Origin: Acidobacteriota bacterium
Lineage (GTDB): Bacteria; Acidobacteriota; Terriglobia; Terriglobales; Acidobacteriaceae
Assembly (NCBI GenBank): GCA_013289765.1
Contig: JABCZI010000008.1
Span: forward strand, 186,001 to 250,000
DNA length: 64,000 nt
Direction: 5' to 3'
In this document: positions 17,776-26,188 of the stretch, piece by piece
Layout of the letters: the number at the start of each line of letters is the position of its first letter
How positions within the stretch are numbered: the first letter of the stretch is position 1
Translations under genes and position numbers: made by a program
Notes under the pieces: model-generated
The model's database searches: none
What the model was told of the DNA's origin: nothing
Seen by the model: the letters and a program-made list of their open reading frames with translations, nothing else

Positions 17776-18819
17776 ATGAATGGCGTCATCATCCTCGACA
17801 AGCCCGCTGGCTGGACCTCCCACGACGTGGTCAACCGCATGCGCCGTATTCTCGGCCAGCGCTCCATCGGCCATCTCGGCACGCTCGACCCGCTCGCTAC
17901 CGGCGTCCTTCCGCTCGTCACCGGCAGTCTCACCCGCCTGGCGCAGTTCTACATCTCCTCCGAAAAGACTTATGAAGGCGTCATCCGCTTCGGCTTCGCC
18001 ACCAATACTTACGACGCCGACGGGGAACCCGCCGGCGAGGCTCTTTCGGTCAGCCCGACACTCCCCGAATTACAAAATATCTCTGCGCGATTCGTCGGAG
18101 TCATTCAGCAAGTCCCCCCGCCGTTCTCCGCCAAAAAAATCCACGGCGTCCCCGCTTACAAGCTTGCCCGCAAACAACAAGAAGTGGTGCTCAAGCCAGT
18201 CGAAGTCGAGATTAAAGAGCTCGCCATCCTCTCCGTCCAGGCCGACCGCGCTCACTTCCGCGCCCGCGTCGCCTCCGGAACCTACATGCGCTCCGTCGCC
18301 CATGAAATGGGCCAGGCCCTTGGCTGCGGAGCTCATTTAGAAACATTGCGCCGCACTGCGGTGGCCGAATTCGACATAACCCAGGCACACACCATCGAAG
18401 AAATCGAGAGCCATAAGAACGGTTCGCGAAAAGTTGCTCTGCGAGAATTTAATCTCGATGAAGCAATTGACACTCAGGAAGGAAATTATCATTCCGACCG
18501 CAGCTTCGCTTTCCCGAAGGGAAAGGGAAGCGGAGTCGAGAGCCTGCCCCGAGCAAGCGAAGCGCGCCGAGGGGAACCTGCTGTCGATGGCGCCATCGAA
18601 TCCCTCTTCGTCCATCCCCGCGAACTTCTGCCTCAGCTACCGTGCGTCACCGCCGACGAACCCACTGCCGCCCGCATCCGCAGCGGACGCCCCATCAATC
18701 TCCCCGAACTCTCCCGCGCCCGCCAAGTCAAAGTATTCGCCGGCCAGCGCGACCTGATCGCCATCGCCACCCGCGTCGCCGGCACGCTATTCCACCCCAA
18801 AATCGTCTTCCCCAGTTAG
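17776..18819 (+). CDS. truB: tRNA pseudouridine-55 synthase
   Basis: Makes pseudouridine 55 in the T-loop of tRNAs. The catalytic Asp is in LGTLDPLATGVLPL, preceded by NGVIILDKPAGWTSHDVV; the thumb segment FVGVIQQVPPPFSAKKI and SGTYMRSVAHEMG are present. The C-terminal PUA-like end (ARQVKVFAGQRDLIAIA) is intact. At 347 residues it is longer than most TruB proteins because a Ser/Arg/Gly-rich stretch of ~35 residues between the catalytic and C-terminal domains is encoded by an interspersed repeat (18535-18585) that kept the frame. The ATG at 17776 is preferred over a TTG seven codons upstream. Confidence 0.93.
   Translation: MNGVIILDKPAGWTSHDVVNRMRRILGQRSIGHLGTLDPLATGVLPLVTGSLTRLAQFYISSEKTYEGVIRFGFATNTYDADGEPAGEALSVSPTLPELQNISARFVGVIQQVPPPFSAKKIHGVPAYKLARKQQEVVLKPVEVEIKELAILSVQADRAHFRARVASGTYMRSVAHEMGQALGCGAHLETLRRTAVAEFDITQAHTIEEIESHKNGSRKVALREFNLDEAIDTQEGNYHSDRSFAFPKGKGSGVESLPRASEARRGEPAVDGAIESLFVHPRELLPQLPCVTADEPTAARIRSGRPINLPELSRARQVKVFAGQRDLIAIATRVAGTLFHPKIVFPS
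18535..18585. repeat. Interspersed repeat inside truB
   Basis: The stretch with CCTGCCCCGAGC, GCGAAG and CGAGGGG follows the CCTGCCCTGAGCGAAG...GGG pattern of an intergenic hairpin repeat, also seen in inverse form at 42325-42348. Here it is read in frame as a linker of TruB. Confidence 0.55.
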
Positions 18820-19016
18820 TGCTGTACTCACCATCCGGCCGAGGGCCCGTGGTTCATGAGGGACGCACACTCGTGTCCGTCGCTGTTGACTTTGACCCCA
18901 TACACTGTATTGACTTCGCCCCGGTTCAATGCTAACGTTCCGCCCGCACTTTGTTCCCGATGTAATCCTCCCGCCCCGCAAGCTGGGCTCTCAGGATTTC
19001 TGGTGCTAGGTTAGGC

Positions 19017-19055
19017 CCCGTCATAGGAGGCCGCGGCTTCCGAAAGTCTGACGGG
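19017..19055 (+). promoter_or_regulatory. Leader hairpin before the PEP-CTERM gene
   Basis: CCCGTCA (19017-19023) and TGACGGG (19049-19055) make a 7-bp stem enclosing a GGCCGCGG-rich loop, 33 bases before the start of the PEP-CTERM gene. Function unknown; it does not match a riboswitch I know. Confidence 0.4.
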
Positions 19056-19087
19056 TTTCCGAGCGCAGTTACAAGGAGTCCCTGATC

Positions 19088-19711
19088 ATGAAGCGCACGC
19101 TTCTTCTTCTTCTGGCCGCATTGTCTCTCGCTTTGCCGCTCGGCGCGTTCGCCGACAACGTGGATTTCTCTAACAACGGCGGTACCCTCACCGGAAGCTC
19201 CGCCGGACTCACCCTCTCCGGCTCCATGCTCACCGAGGTCGTTGGCCTCAACGGCAATGGCCCCATTCAGGGCGACCTGGGCACCGTGAGTTTCACCACC
19301 GGTTCGCTGCTCTCCGGCAGCGTCGCGACTAGCGCCGTCTTTAACGCTGGCGGAAGCTTCGTCATCACCGGCAACGGCACCAATGGCGTTCCCAACGGCG
19401 TGATCTTCAGCGGCACCTTCACCAGCACCGTCACCTGGACATACTCGGGCGTCACGCTCCCTGACGGCTCCGAGATTTTCGACATCGCTGGCAACGTTGG
19501 GCCGGGCAGCACTGTTCAAGGCTACGCGGTCGTCAGCACCGACGGGTTTACGACAGTGTCGGGAACTCTTGGCAGCGGCAACACCATCGTCTCCATCAGC
19601 ACGGTGCCTGAGCCCGGCACTCTCGGACTGCTCGGCACTGGCTTGGCGGGCCTGGCAGGAATAGTTCGCCGAAAGAAGTTTTTCAGGCGAAACGTCACGC
19701 CTCCGCTATGA
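19088..19711 (+). CDS. PEP-CTERM sorting-domain protein
   Basis: A 207-residue exported protein. It has an N-terminal signal peptide (KRTLLLLLAALSLALPLGAFA), a Ser/Thr/Gly-rich beta-strand body, and a C-terminal PEP-CTERM signal: VPEPGTLGLLGTGLAGLAG followed by the basic cluster IVRRKKFFRR. Proteins with this tail are handled by exosortase/EpsH-type transpeptidases and are linked to extracellular polysaccharide. AAGGAG lies nine bases before the ATG. A short basic extension after the usual RRK end (NVTPPL) is slightly unusual. No exosortase gene is in the window. Confidence 0.9.
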   Translation: MKRTLLLLLAALSLALPLGAFADNVDFSNNGGTLTGSSAGLTLSGSMLTEVVGLNGNGPIQGDLGTVSFTTGSLLSGSVATSAVFNAGGSFVITGNGTNGVPNGVIFSGTFTSTVTWTYSGVTLPDGSEIFDIAGNVGPGSTVQGYAVVSTDGFTTVSGTLGSGNTIVSISTVPEPGTLGLLGTGLAGLAGIVRRKKFFRRNVTPPL

Positions 19712-19846
19712 CGGATTGCGAAGATTAATGTCTTAGTGGGAGGCGATCACACACCACAGGCTCCCCCAGCCTGTACTAGACGTGCATCTCCTGACGAATT
19801 GATAGAGCAAAACTCTCGACTGTCCGCAGCCTAAATGAGGTCATCC

Positions 19847-22519
19847 ATGACCACCCGTCGCAAGCTCAACATCCGCAACCTTGTTGTCGCGTTTGCATTG
19901 TCCGTCGCGATTTTGACCGTCATAACACTACTCGCCACGCCCGCCGTCGCGCAGAATCCCGTACCGTTTATCGACCAGCCGCTGATTCCCGATGCCATCG
20001 CGCCCGGCAGTCCGGGATTTACCCTGACCGTGAATGGCGCGGGACTTGTTTCCGGCTCGGTAGTGAATTGGAACGGCAGCCCGCGCACCACGACCTTTGT
20101 GAGCGATCATCAACTGACCGCATCCATTCTCGCATCCGACACTACCAAGGCGTCCACTGCCTCAGTCACGGTAGTCAGCCCCAATCCGGGCGTTTCCAAT
20201 GCCCAGTTCTTCTCGATCGCTGTACCGGAGACGTCCATTTCTTTCGCGTCCGTAGCGACCTACAACTCCGGTGGCGTCTATCCTAGTTCTTTGGTGGTCG
20301 CTGATGTGAACGGCGACGGCAAGCCGGACATCGTTGTGGGTAGTTGTTGTGGTTCTGTCAGTTTGGTTGGGGTACTGCTCGGCAACGGCGACGGGACGTT
20401 CCAGAACGTGCTGATTGCGTATACAGAGTCCGGAGGACAGTTGAAGGAGCTCAGTTCGCTCGCCGTCGGGGATGTAAATGGGGACGGCAAGCCCGATCTC
20501 ATAGTTGCCATCTGTTGCCTAAGCAACGGCGACGGCGCAGCTGTAGTGCTGCTAGGCAACGGAGACGGAACCTTCCAATCACCAGTAATTTACGACACGG
20601 GCGGCGGTGCGGCAACGCAGTTGGTCGTGGCCGACCTGAATGGGGACGGCAACCTCGACATCGCGCTCTCCAACTACAACAACAGTAACAACAGCACGGT
20701 GGCCGTGTTGTTGGGTAATGGCGACGGTACGTTTCAGTCCGCGTTAGCCTCTCCCGCCCCCGACGATGCCGGTTGTCTCACCATCGCCGATGTGAACCTC
20801 GACGGAAGGCCCGATGCGCTGGTCTGCAGCGAGGCTTCGGTTGCCGTGCTTTTAGGGAACGGGAACGGAACTTTCCAGTCGTTCGCTGGCACCAATTTCT
20901 ACACCGGTTTCTGTACCCCCAACGTAGCGGTCGGGGACGTGAATGGCGACGGCTTTCCTGACCTGGTGGCGCCCAATGCGGGAGCCGATGGCTGCGGACC
21001 CGTTGGTTTTGCCGGCATCCTGCTGGGCAACGGTAACGGCGCCTTTCAGCCTGAGATCAACTACTTGGCGGTGGGCTACACGCGTGCTGGAGTTGGGGGG
21101 GCGGCCGTTGCTGACTTGAACGGTGACGGTACGCTCGACGTCGTCGTTGCCAGCGGCGAGGGTCTTTTTAGCCCAGTTCAGGGTTCGGTTGGGGTGGTTC
21201 TCGGCAACGGCGATGGGACCTTTCAGGCTCCCGTATCCCTCGGTGCCGGTGGTGTATTTACCAACCGTGTAGTGGTCGCAGATGTGAACGGCGACGGCAA
21301 ACCAGATATCCTCGTAGCAAACGTCGGCTCCTCCACAGTCGGGGTACTGTTGAACAACACCGCAACATCCAAAGCCGTTACCAACACAGTTCTTGCATCC
21401 TCGCTCAACCCGTCGGTATATGGGCAGGCCGTTACTTTCACCGCAACCGTCACGTCCAGCGTCGGTACCCCGACCGGAACCATTCAACTTAAAAACGGTT
21501 CGGCGGTGGTAGCCAGCGGAACGCTCACGGGCGGGAAGACGCTAATCTCAATTTCATCTCTGCCTGCGGGTTCGGATTCGATTACCGCGACTTACCAGGG
21601 CTCCGCCACGTTCGCGCCCAGTACATCGGCTCCCCTTAGCCTCGTTGTAAACATCGCCACCACGACAACCACTCTCGCCTCGTCGCTGAACCCGGCAGGC
21701 ACCAGCCAGGCCGTCACCTTCACCGCGACCGTTACCAGCCAATTCGGCGGCGCTGCCACAGGCTCCGTGGTTTTCCTCTCAGGTTCGCAGACGCTGGGCA
21801 CGGCTTCGCTCAGTGGGAATCACGCAAGCCTGACCACCTCTTTCTCCACCACCGGAACCTATTCCATCTCCGCGAAATACAATGGCGACGGCAACGATAC
21901 CGCCAGCACTTCGCCCGTCTTGCGGCAGGTAGTGAACAGCACTACCAAGTCCGCAACTTCTACGACGCTAACCTCCAACCTGAACCCCTCGATCTACGGT
22001 CAGTCGATAACATTCAAGGCCACCGTAACGACCGCGGGATCCATCGCGCCCACCGGAACCGTGAACTTCACCTGGAGCGGCTACACCATCGGCACCGCCA
22101 CGCTCAACTCCAGTGGCGTGGCCACACTCACCAAGTCCAACCTAAACGTCTATACCTACCCCCTGGTCGCGGCGTATTCCGGGGACCCAAACAACTTGGC
22201 GAGCACCTCCATCGTCCTGAACCAGGTCGTGAAGCAAGCCACCAGCGCGGCCACTCTGACTTCATCACCCAATCCATCAATCCAAGGTCAAGCCGTGACC
22301 TTCACCGCGAAGATCACATCGCCAACAGTCGTACCCACCGGCCCGGTAACCTTCAAGGTGGGGAACACGGTTCTCGGAACCGCGCAACTCAGCGGCGGCA
22401 AGGCAACCTTCACAACCTCCACGCTGCCCGTCGGCTCAACCATCGTCACCGTGACTTATCCGTGGAACTCAAACATCGCCAGCAGTTCGGCGTCGATAAC
22501 GCAGACTGTGGGGCAATAA
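19847..22519 (+). CDS. Secreted FG-GAP/VCBS and Ig-like repeat protein
   Basis: An ~890-residue surface or secreted protein. A signal/anchor segment (~10-36) is followed by an IPT/TIG-like domain (~40-130), about seven FG-GAP/VCBS repeats (~140-510) marked by repeated calcium-binding-like DVNGDGKPD motifs, and four bacterial Ig-like (Big_3) domains (~515-890), each opening with SSLNPS-YGQ-type strands and VTFTATVTS. FG-GAP repeats form a beta propeller. It may act in adhesion or binding outside the cell. The ATG at 19847 follows GAGG; an ATG four codons upstream (19835) is an alternative. There is no PEP-CTERM or LPXTG end. Confidence 0.85.
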   Translation: MTTRRKLNIRNLVVAFALSVAILTVITLLATPAVAQNPVPFIDQPLIPDAIAPGSPGFTLTVNGAGLVSGSVVNWNGSPRTTTFVSDHQLTASILASDTTKASTASVTVVSPNPGVSNAQFFSIAVPETSISFASVATYNSGGVYPSSLVVADVNGDGKPDIVVGSCCGSVSLVGVLLGNGDGTFQNVLIAYTESGGQLKELSSLAVGDVNGDGKPDLIVAICCLSNGDGAAVVLLGNGDGTFQSPVIYDTGGGAATQLVVADLNGDGNLDIALSNYNNSNNSTVAVLLGNGDGTFQSALASPAPDDAGCLTIADVNLDGRPDALVCSEASVAVLLGNGNGTFQSFAGTNFYTGFCTPNVAVGDVNGDGFPDLVAPNAGADGCGPVGFAGILLGNGNGAFQPEINYLAVGYTRAGVGGAAVADLNGDGTLDVVVASGEGLFSPVQGSVGVVLGNGDGTFQAPVSLGAGGVFTNRVVVADVNGDGKPDILVANVGSSTVGVLLNNTATSKAVTNTVLASSLNPSVYGQAVTFTATVTSSVGTPTGTIQLKNGSAVVASGTLTGGKTLISISSLPAGSDSITATYQGSATFAPSTSAPLSLVVNIATTTTTLASSLNPAGTSQAVTFTATVTSQFGGAATGSVVFLSGSQTLGTASLSGNHASLTTSFSTTGTYSISAKYNGDGNDTASTSPVLRQVVNSTTKSATSTTLTSNLNPSIYGQSITFKATVTTAGSIAPTGTVNFTWSGYTIGTATLNSSGVATLTKSNLNVYTYPLVAAYSGDPNNLASTSIVLNQVVKQATSAATLTSSPNPSIQGQAVTFTAKITSPTVVPTGPVTFKVGNTVLGTAQLSGGKATFTTSTLPVGSTIVTVTYPWNSNIASSSASITQTVGQ

Positions 22520-22604
22520 CCAGGATGGCCGTAGGCGAGGCCCTCCCAGAAGTAGTGTCCGATAAGAAGTATTATGTAAAGTGTGTTGCCCGGCAACTGC
22601 AGCG

Positions 22605-23030
22605 TTAGCTAATAACCTCGACCGATCCCGCTGGCGCCCGCTGCTGAATTCCCCGGTCTAAAGTAGCCAACTTTCCTTTGTTATGGATCGCAAGCGCCAC
22701 CAGATAGGCATCGGTAATCTGTCTGTGGCCGGTTAACGCGGCGGGCATTCGTTCGAGGGCTTCACCCACTCCGTTGGAATCACTCCAAAATCGATGTCCC
22801 GGAACTTCCACATTGCGGACGAGGATCTGCAACGCGCCGGAGGGCGCGAGCGCCCGCTCGGAGAACGCCGGATTGGACAAACCCCTTACCAGCGCCGCTT
22901 GCGTAATCGGACAACTCGCCCAGCCGTGTTGCGCATGCCGCGCAAACCACCGGCCGGCCTTTTCGTGCGCCGCATGCTCCGTCCATGCCAATGCGACGAG
23001 AACGTTGCCGTCGAGCAAGTACGCCAACAC
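22605..23030 (-). CDS. vapC: PIN-domain toxin, VapC type
   Basis: A 141-residue PIN-domain ribonuclease, the toxin of a type II toxin-antitoxin pair. The first acidic site is in LLDGNVLVAL (Asp7); the distal sites are in TGHRQITDAYLVALA (Asp ~107) and KLATLDRGI (Asp ~124). The middle motif reads CPITQAALVRGL, like the VapC subgroup with Thr-Gln instead of Glu. The GTG start overlaps the antitoxin stop by one base (TAGTG), so the two are translationally coupled. Probable targets are tRNA or rRNA, as for other VapC proteins (family knowledge). Confidence 0.85.
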   Translation of the reverse strand: MLAYLLDGNVLVALAWTEHAAHEKAGRWFARHAQHGWASCPITQAALVRGLSNPAFSERALAPSGALQILVRNVEVPGHRFWSDSNGVGEALERMPAALTGHRQITDAYLVALAIHNKGKLATLDRGIQQRAPAGSVEVIS

Positions 23031-23257
23031 TAAATCTCATCCTCTAGCAATTGCTTCACTCGTTCGCTGGAGATCTTCTTGCCCCCTTTAGGCAAGACCA
23101 CGCGGCAGAAGCCGTTAACCAGTTCCATCTGCACAGGGGCATTCGCTCCCCGCCGGACGAGTTCCGACGCAGCCTTGCCCAGGGCCAGCGAGCGCGCTTC
23201 GGAGTACTCCCGCACGAGCTTCAGTGCGTCATCATCAAGATTCAACGTGGTGCGCAT
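23030..23257 (-). CDS. vapB: Ribbon-helix-helix antitoxin, VapB type
   Basis: A 75-residue protein with an RHH DNA-binding N-terminus (MRTTLNLDDDALKLVREYSE) and the helix ALGKAASELVRRG, followed by a toxin-binding tail. It precedes vapC and overlaps it by one base. Upstream are two TGATGTCA direct repeats 20 bp apart, a likely autoregulatory operator. No ribosome site is visible; AT-rich sequence lies immediately before the ATG. Confidence 0.85.
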   Translation of the reverse strand: MRTTLNLDDDALKLVREYSEARSLALGKAASELVRRGANAPVQMELVNGFCRVVLPKGGKKISSERVKQLLEDEI

Positions 23258-23267
23258 AATACAAATA

Positions 23268-23295
23268 TGATGTCATTGCACGCCATGTGATGTCA
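23268..23295. promoter_or_regulatory. Direct-repeat operator of the vapBC operon
   Basis: TGATGTCA occurs at 23268-23275 and 23288-23295, two helical turns apart, starting 11 bases before the vapB ATG. Spacing and place fit binding by the RHH antitoxin. Confidence 0.5.
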
Positions 23296-23405
23296 CTATG
23301 TGAAAGAAAGCATCAGCTGCAACAAAGTGATGCTGTAGTGAGATATGCCCTTTTAAGGCCGTTCGAGTTGATTTTCCTGACGGCTGACAGCTGAGAGCTG
23401 CCCTT

Positions 23406-23891
23406 CTACATCTTGTACTTACCCAAATCCTCGTCGTTCAGCCCATCCAGATATTTTCGCAGTTCTTCCGCGGTCGCGCGGTCCGACATGTTCGCCGCTT
23501 GCTTCGAATTCTTCAGCACGATCTCATCCACGAATATCGGACAATCCACCCGCAGCGCCAGCGCCAGCGCATCCGATGGACGCGAGTCCACGCTCACCAC
23601 CTCGCCCCCGCGCTCCAGCCAGATCACCGCATAAAACGTATCTTCCCGCAACTCCGTCACCACCACCTTGTGCACCTGCGTCTCCAGCCCAGTCAGGACA
23701 TTCTTAATCAAATCATGCGTCATCGGACGCGGCGTGCTCACCTTCTCCATCTCGAGCGCAATCGCATTGGCCTCGTAAACCCCCACCCAAATCGGCAGCA
23801 CACTCTCGCCCGCCACATCCTTCAAAATCACAATCGGCATATTACTAACCGGATCCATAAGTAAGCCGCGGATCGTCATTTCTACTTCCAT
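23406..23891 (-). CDS. Bifunctional nuclease (BFN/DUF151) family protein
   Basis: A 161-residue soluble protein of the BFN family, first known from plants and widespread in bacteria. Conserved parts are PIVILKDV, LPIWVGVYEANAIALEME, RPMTHDLIKNVL, and the signature VDSRPSDALALALRVDCPIFV (in two pieces). The Arg-Pro-Ser-Asp-Ala segment is the family hallmark. The start at 23891 has AGGAG six bases upstream; an ATG five codons earlier lacks one. The C-terminal tail (RATAEELRKYLDGLNDEDLGKY) matches the bacterial form with a UVR-like end. The cellular role in bacteria is uncertain. It lies downstream of miaB on the same strand. Confidence 0.9.
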   Translation of the reverse strand: MEVEMTIRGLLMDPVSNMPIVILKDVAGESVLPIWVGVYEANAIALEMEKVSTPRPMTHDLIKNVLTGLETQVHKVVVTELREDTFYAVIWLERGGEVVSVDSRPSDALALALRVDCPIFVDEIVLKNSKQAANMSDRATAEELRKYLDGLNDEDLGKYKM

Positions 23892-23954
23892 ATCGGACTC
23901 CTTCAAGTGCTGCTTTAAGCTCGTTCTGCTGCGCGTGCCTCGGTCTTCGCTTTT

Positions 23955-25358
23955 TTATACCACCAATTCGCCCAGGAGGCTGTTGGGAAAACTTGTGGTT
24001 GCCCTCACCTCGACGTAGCTTCCTACGGCAAGAGATGCGTCTGGGGGCGCGGTAAAGTTGAGGGTCTTGTTTTGGCTGGTGCGGCCCATCCACTGCGCGC
24101 GGGCTTCGTTTCGTCCTTCAACCATTACTTCGCATACGGTTCCTATGTACTTCTTGTAGCTCGCGGTTTGTATTGCGCGCTGGTGTAAATTGACGATTTC
24201 GAGACGGCGGATTTTCTCTTCGTCCGGGATGGCATCTTCCATTGCCAACGACGGAGTGTTTGGCCTGGGGGAATATTTGAATGCGAAGACCGCATCGTAG
24301 CCGACCTCATCCAGCAACGACAAAGTTTCGGCGAAATCCTCTTCCGTTTCTCCAGGGAAACCAACGATGATGTCGCTGGTGATGCTGATCTCGCGTTTCG
24401 CCGACTTCATCCAGGCAATGCGTTCGAGATATTGTTCGCGCGTGTAGAGCCGCTGCATCGCGTTGAGCACGCGGTCGGATCCGCTCTGCACGGGGAGATG
24501 CACGTGATCGCAAAGCGTCGGTACAGCATCGATCGCATCAATGATGTCGCGTCCAAAATCGCGCGGATGCGAAGTCGTGAACCGCACTCGCCGAATCCCT
24601 GGGACTTCCGCCACCGCCGCCAGCAATTCCGCAAACGTTTTCTTCCCGCCCGGCTTCCCTGCCGGATCCTGATACGAATTCACGTTCTGCCCGAGCAATT
24701 GAATTTCCGTGTAGCCCAGATCGGCCATCTGGCGCGCTTCCGCGAGCACCGACTCCGAAGTCCGGCTGCGTTCCTTGCCGCGCGTGAACGGCACGACGCA
24801 GTAGGAGCAAAACTTATCGCAGCCTTCGATGATGGTGATGTATCCCCGATGCGGATTCGTCCGCGCGGTAAATTCGGTCTCGAAGCAGTCTTCGGTTTCG
24901 CGGTCGTCGAGCCCGGTGATGCGGATCAGGCTTACGGGCTCCGGCTTACGGGCTTCGGGCTGTTGGCTCGCGGAGTTCGCTGCCTGCGGTCCTGCGCTTT
25001 CTAGCTCCGCCAACATCTTCGGCAGGTTGCGATAGCTCGCCGACCCGCACACCAGCGAAACATAGGGCGCGCGCTCGAAAATCTTTTCGCCTTCCTGTTG
25101 CGCCACGCAGCCCAGCACGCCAAACTTCTTGCCCTGCTTCTGATACTTCTTGTAATCGCTAAGCCGGTTGAAAACTTTCTGCTCCGCCTTGTCCCGGATG
25201 GAGCAGGTGTTGTACAGCACCAGCCCGGCCTCTTCTACCGTCTGCACCTGCCGGTACCCCTCATGCACCAGCGTGCCAATAACCTTTTCGGAGTCATGCA
25301 CATTCATCTGGCAGCCAAAGGTTTCGAGGTAAAACGTCTTCTGAGGGGCGGTGGACAT
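23955..25358 (-). CDS. miaB: tRNA-2-methylthio-N6-dimethylallyladenosine synthase
   Basis: Radical-SAM methylthiotransferase that adds a 2-methylthio group to i6A37 of tRNA. The UPF0004 domain (~8-135) has three cluster cysteines in TFGCQMN, LYNTCSIRD and VLGCVAQQEG; the radical-SAM CxxxCxxC is in CDKFCSYCVVPFTRG (~185); a TRAM domain ends the protein. 467 residues, usual length. The start is the ATG at 25358 (MSTAPQKTFYLETFGCQ). The frame stays open 59 codons further upstream only because it passes through REP-like repeats at 25381-25516, so that extension should not be annotated. Confidence 0.95.
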   Translation of the reverse strand: MSTAPQKTFYLETFGCQMNVHDSEKVIGTLVHEGYRQVQTVEEAGLVLYNTCSIRDKAEQKVFNRLSDYKKYQKQGKKFGVLGCVAQQEGEKIFERAPYVSLVCGSASYRNLPKMLAELESAGPQAANSASQQPEARKPEPVSLIRITGLDDRETEDCFETEFTARTNPHRGYITIIEGCDKFCSYCVVPFTRGKERSRTSESVLAEARQMADLGYTEIQLLGQNVNSYQDPAGKPGGKKTFAELLAAVAEVPGIRRVRFTTSHPRDFGRDIIDAIDAVPTLCDHVHLPVQSGSDRVLNAMQRLYTREQYLERIAWMKSAKREISITSDIIVGFPGETEEDFAETLSLLDEVGYDAVFAFKYSPRPNTPSLAMEDAIPDEEKIRRLEIVNLHQRAIQTASYKKYIGTVCEVMVEGRNEARAQWMGRTSQNKTLNFTAPPDASLAVGSYVEVRATTSFPNSLLGELVV

Positions 25359-25380
25359 AAAGCCAGTATAAGCGATGCTC

Positions 25381-25516
25381 GTGTGGGTCGGACACTCCTG
25401 TCCGACGCTTTTGACGTTGGGGTTGGAGTTGACTGGTGTCAGACTCACGCTTGCAAACCCAATATCGTACGGCAACCCAAGGTCAAAGGCGTCGGACAGG
25501 AGTGTCCGACCCACAC
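25381..25516. repeat. Inverted pair of REP-like repeats, family A
   Basis: GTGTGGGTCGGACACTCCTG... at 25381-25415 and its reverse complement at 25482-25516 (GTCAAAGGCGTCGGACAGG...GTGTGGG complement) enclose ~65 bases. Each arm also contains its own hairpin (GTCGGACA with TGTCCGAC). Other copies are at 26076-26110 and 29434-29490. They bracket the RAYT gene at 25546-26034. Confidence 0.85.
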
Positions 25517-25545
25517 GGGCAACGGCAACAGCCACATGGGTTGTC

Positions 25546-26034
25546 TTACTTTTCTGCTGATTGCTCGACCCAGAGCCACTTGTAGTCTTGCGGTCTTTCT
25601 ACTAATCCCCTTCTCACGGGATTCTGGCGCAGGTATTCCAGTTTCTTTTCGAAGCTTTCCTGCGACCGCAGGACATGGTCGAAGGATTCCTCCTGCCAGA
25701 CTGGGCCGTTGGATCCCAAGAGTTTATTCACGCTTCGGGCGGAGGTACCTTTGATCAGCTTCAGAATTGCCGGTAGAGAGTACGGCCAGTCTTTTTCATC
25801 TCGCAGCGGAGTCAGCAAGACATGCACATGATCTGGCATTACGACTGCGGCGTGAAGGTCGTAGCGTTTGGTGTTGTCATGCAGGCAGTGGTAGAGGATG
25901 GCATCCCGGGCTTCCGGAGTGAAGGCAACCTGATTCAGTCTGCAGAATGAGACGAATAAGGTTCGTCCTGCTTTCTGGTAGTGCGGGAGCATGCGGCGGT
26001 ATTCGTATTTTCGCTCGAGAGTCTGTTTGGGCAA
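25546..26034 (-). CDS. REP-associated tyrosine transposase (RAYT, Y1_Tnp)
   Basis: A 162-residue single-strand DNA transposase of the IS200-like Y1 family. The HUH metal motif is AAVVMPDHVHVLLTP (~residue 70) and the catalytic Tyr is in KKLEYLRQNPVRRGLV (~132). KGTSARSVNKLLGSNGPVWQEESFDHVLR is the usual RAYT middle and appears intact. RAYTs are host-domesticated relatives that process REP hairpins. A family-A REP lies on each side (25482-25516 and 26076-26110). The frame begins with TTG; the ATG at 25992 (MLPHYQKAGR) may be the true start, as many family members begin close to LPHYQ. Confidence 0.9.
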   Translation of the reverse strand: MPKQTLERKYEYRRMLPHYQKAGRTLFVSFCRLNQVAFTPEARDAILYHCLHDNTKRYDLHAAVVMPDHVHVLLTPLRDEKDWPYSLPAILKLIKGTSARSVNKLLGSNGPVWQEESFDHVLRSQESFEKKLEYLRQNPVRRGLVERPQDYKWLWVEQSAEK

Positions 26035-26075
26035 TTGGGGTCACCGTTAAAAGCAAAATCAAAGTCAAAAGCAAA

Positions 26076-26110
26076 GTCAAAGGCGTCGGACAAGAGTGTC
26101 CGACCCACAC
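26076..26110. repeat. REP-like repeat, family A, 5' of the RAYT
   Basis: GTCAAAGGCGTCGGACAAGA with the following TGTCCGACCCACAC. It is preceded by four imprecise GTCAAA(G) units (26049-26080). One mismatch (AAGAG for AGGAG) separates it from the other copies. It sits 42 bases upstream of the transposase start. Confidence 0.8.
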
Positions 26111-26188
26111 GATCACACTTGCGACACGAGCATTGCATTTCGCTGGGGCTTTGTCTGTGACGAATAACCATTCTTCATCTGGGCTTTT

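Noticed and set aside
20852-21487. Minus-strand frame of 211 codons
   Set aside because: Antisense of the repetitive FG-GAP region; repeats keep false frames open.
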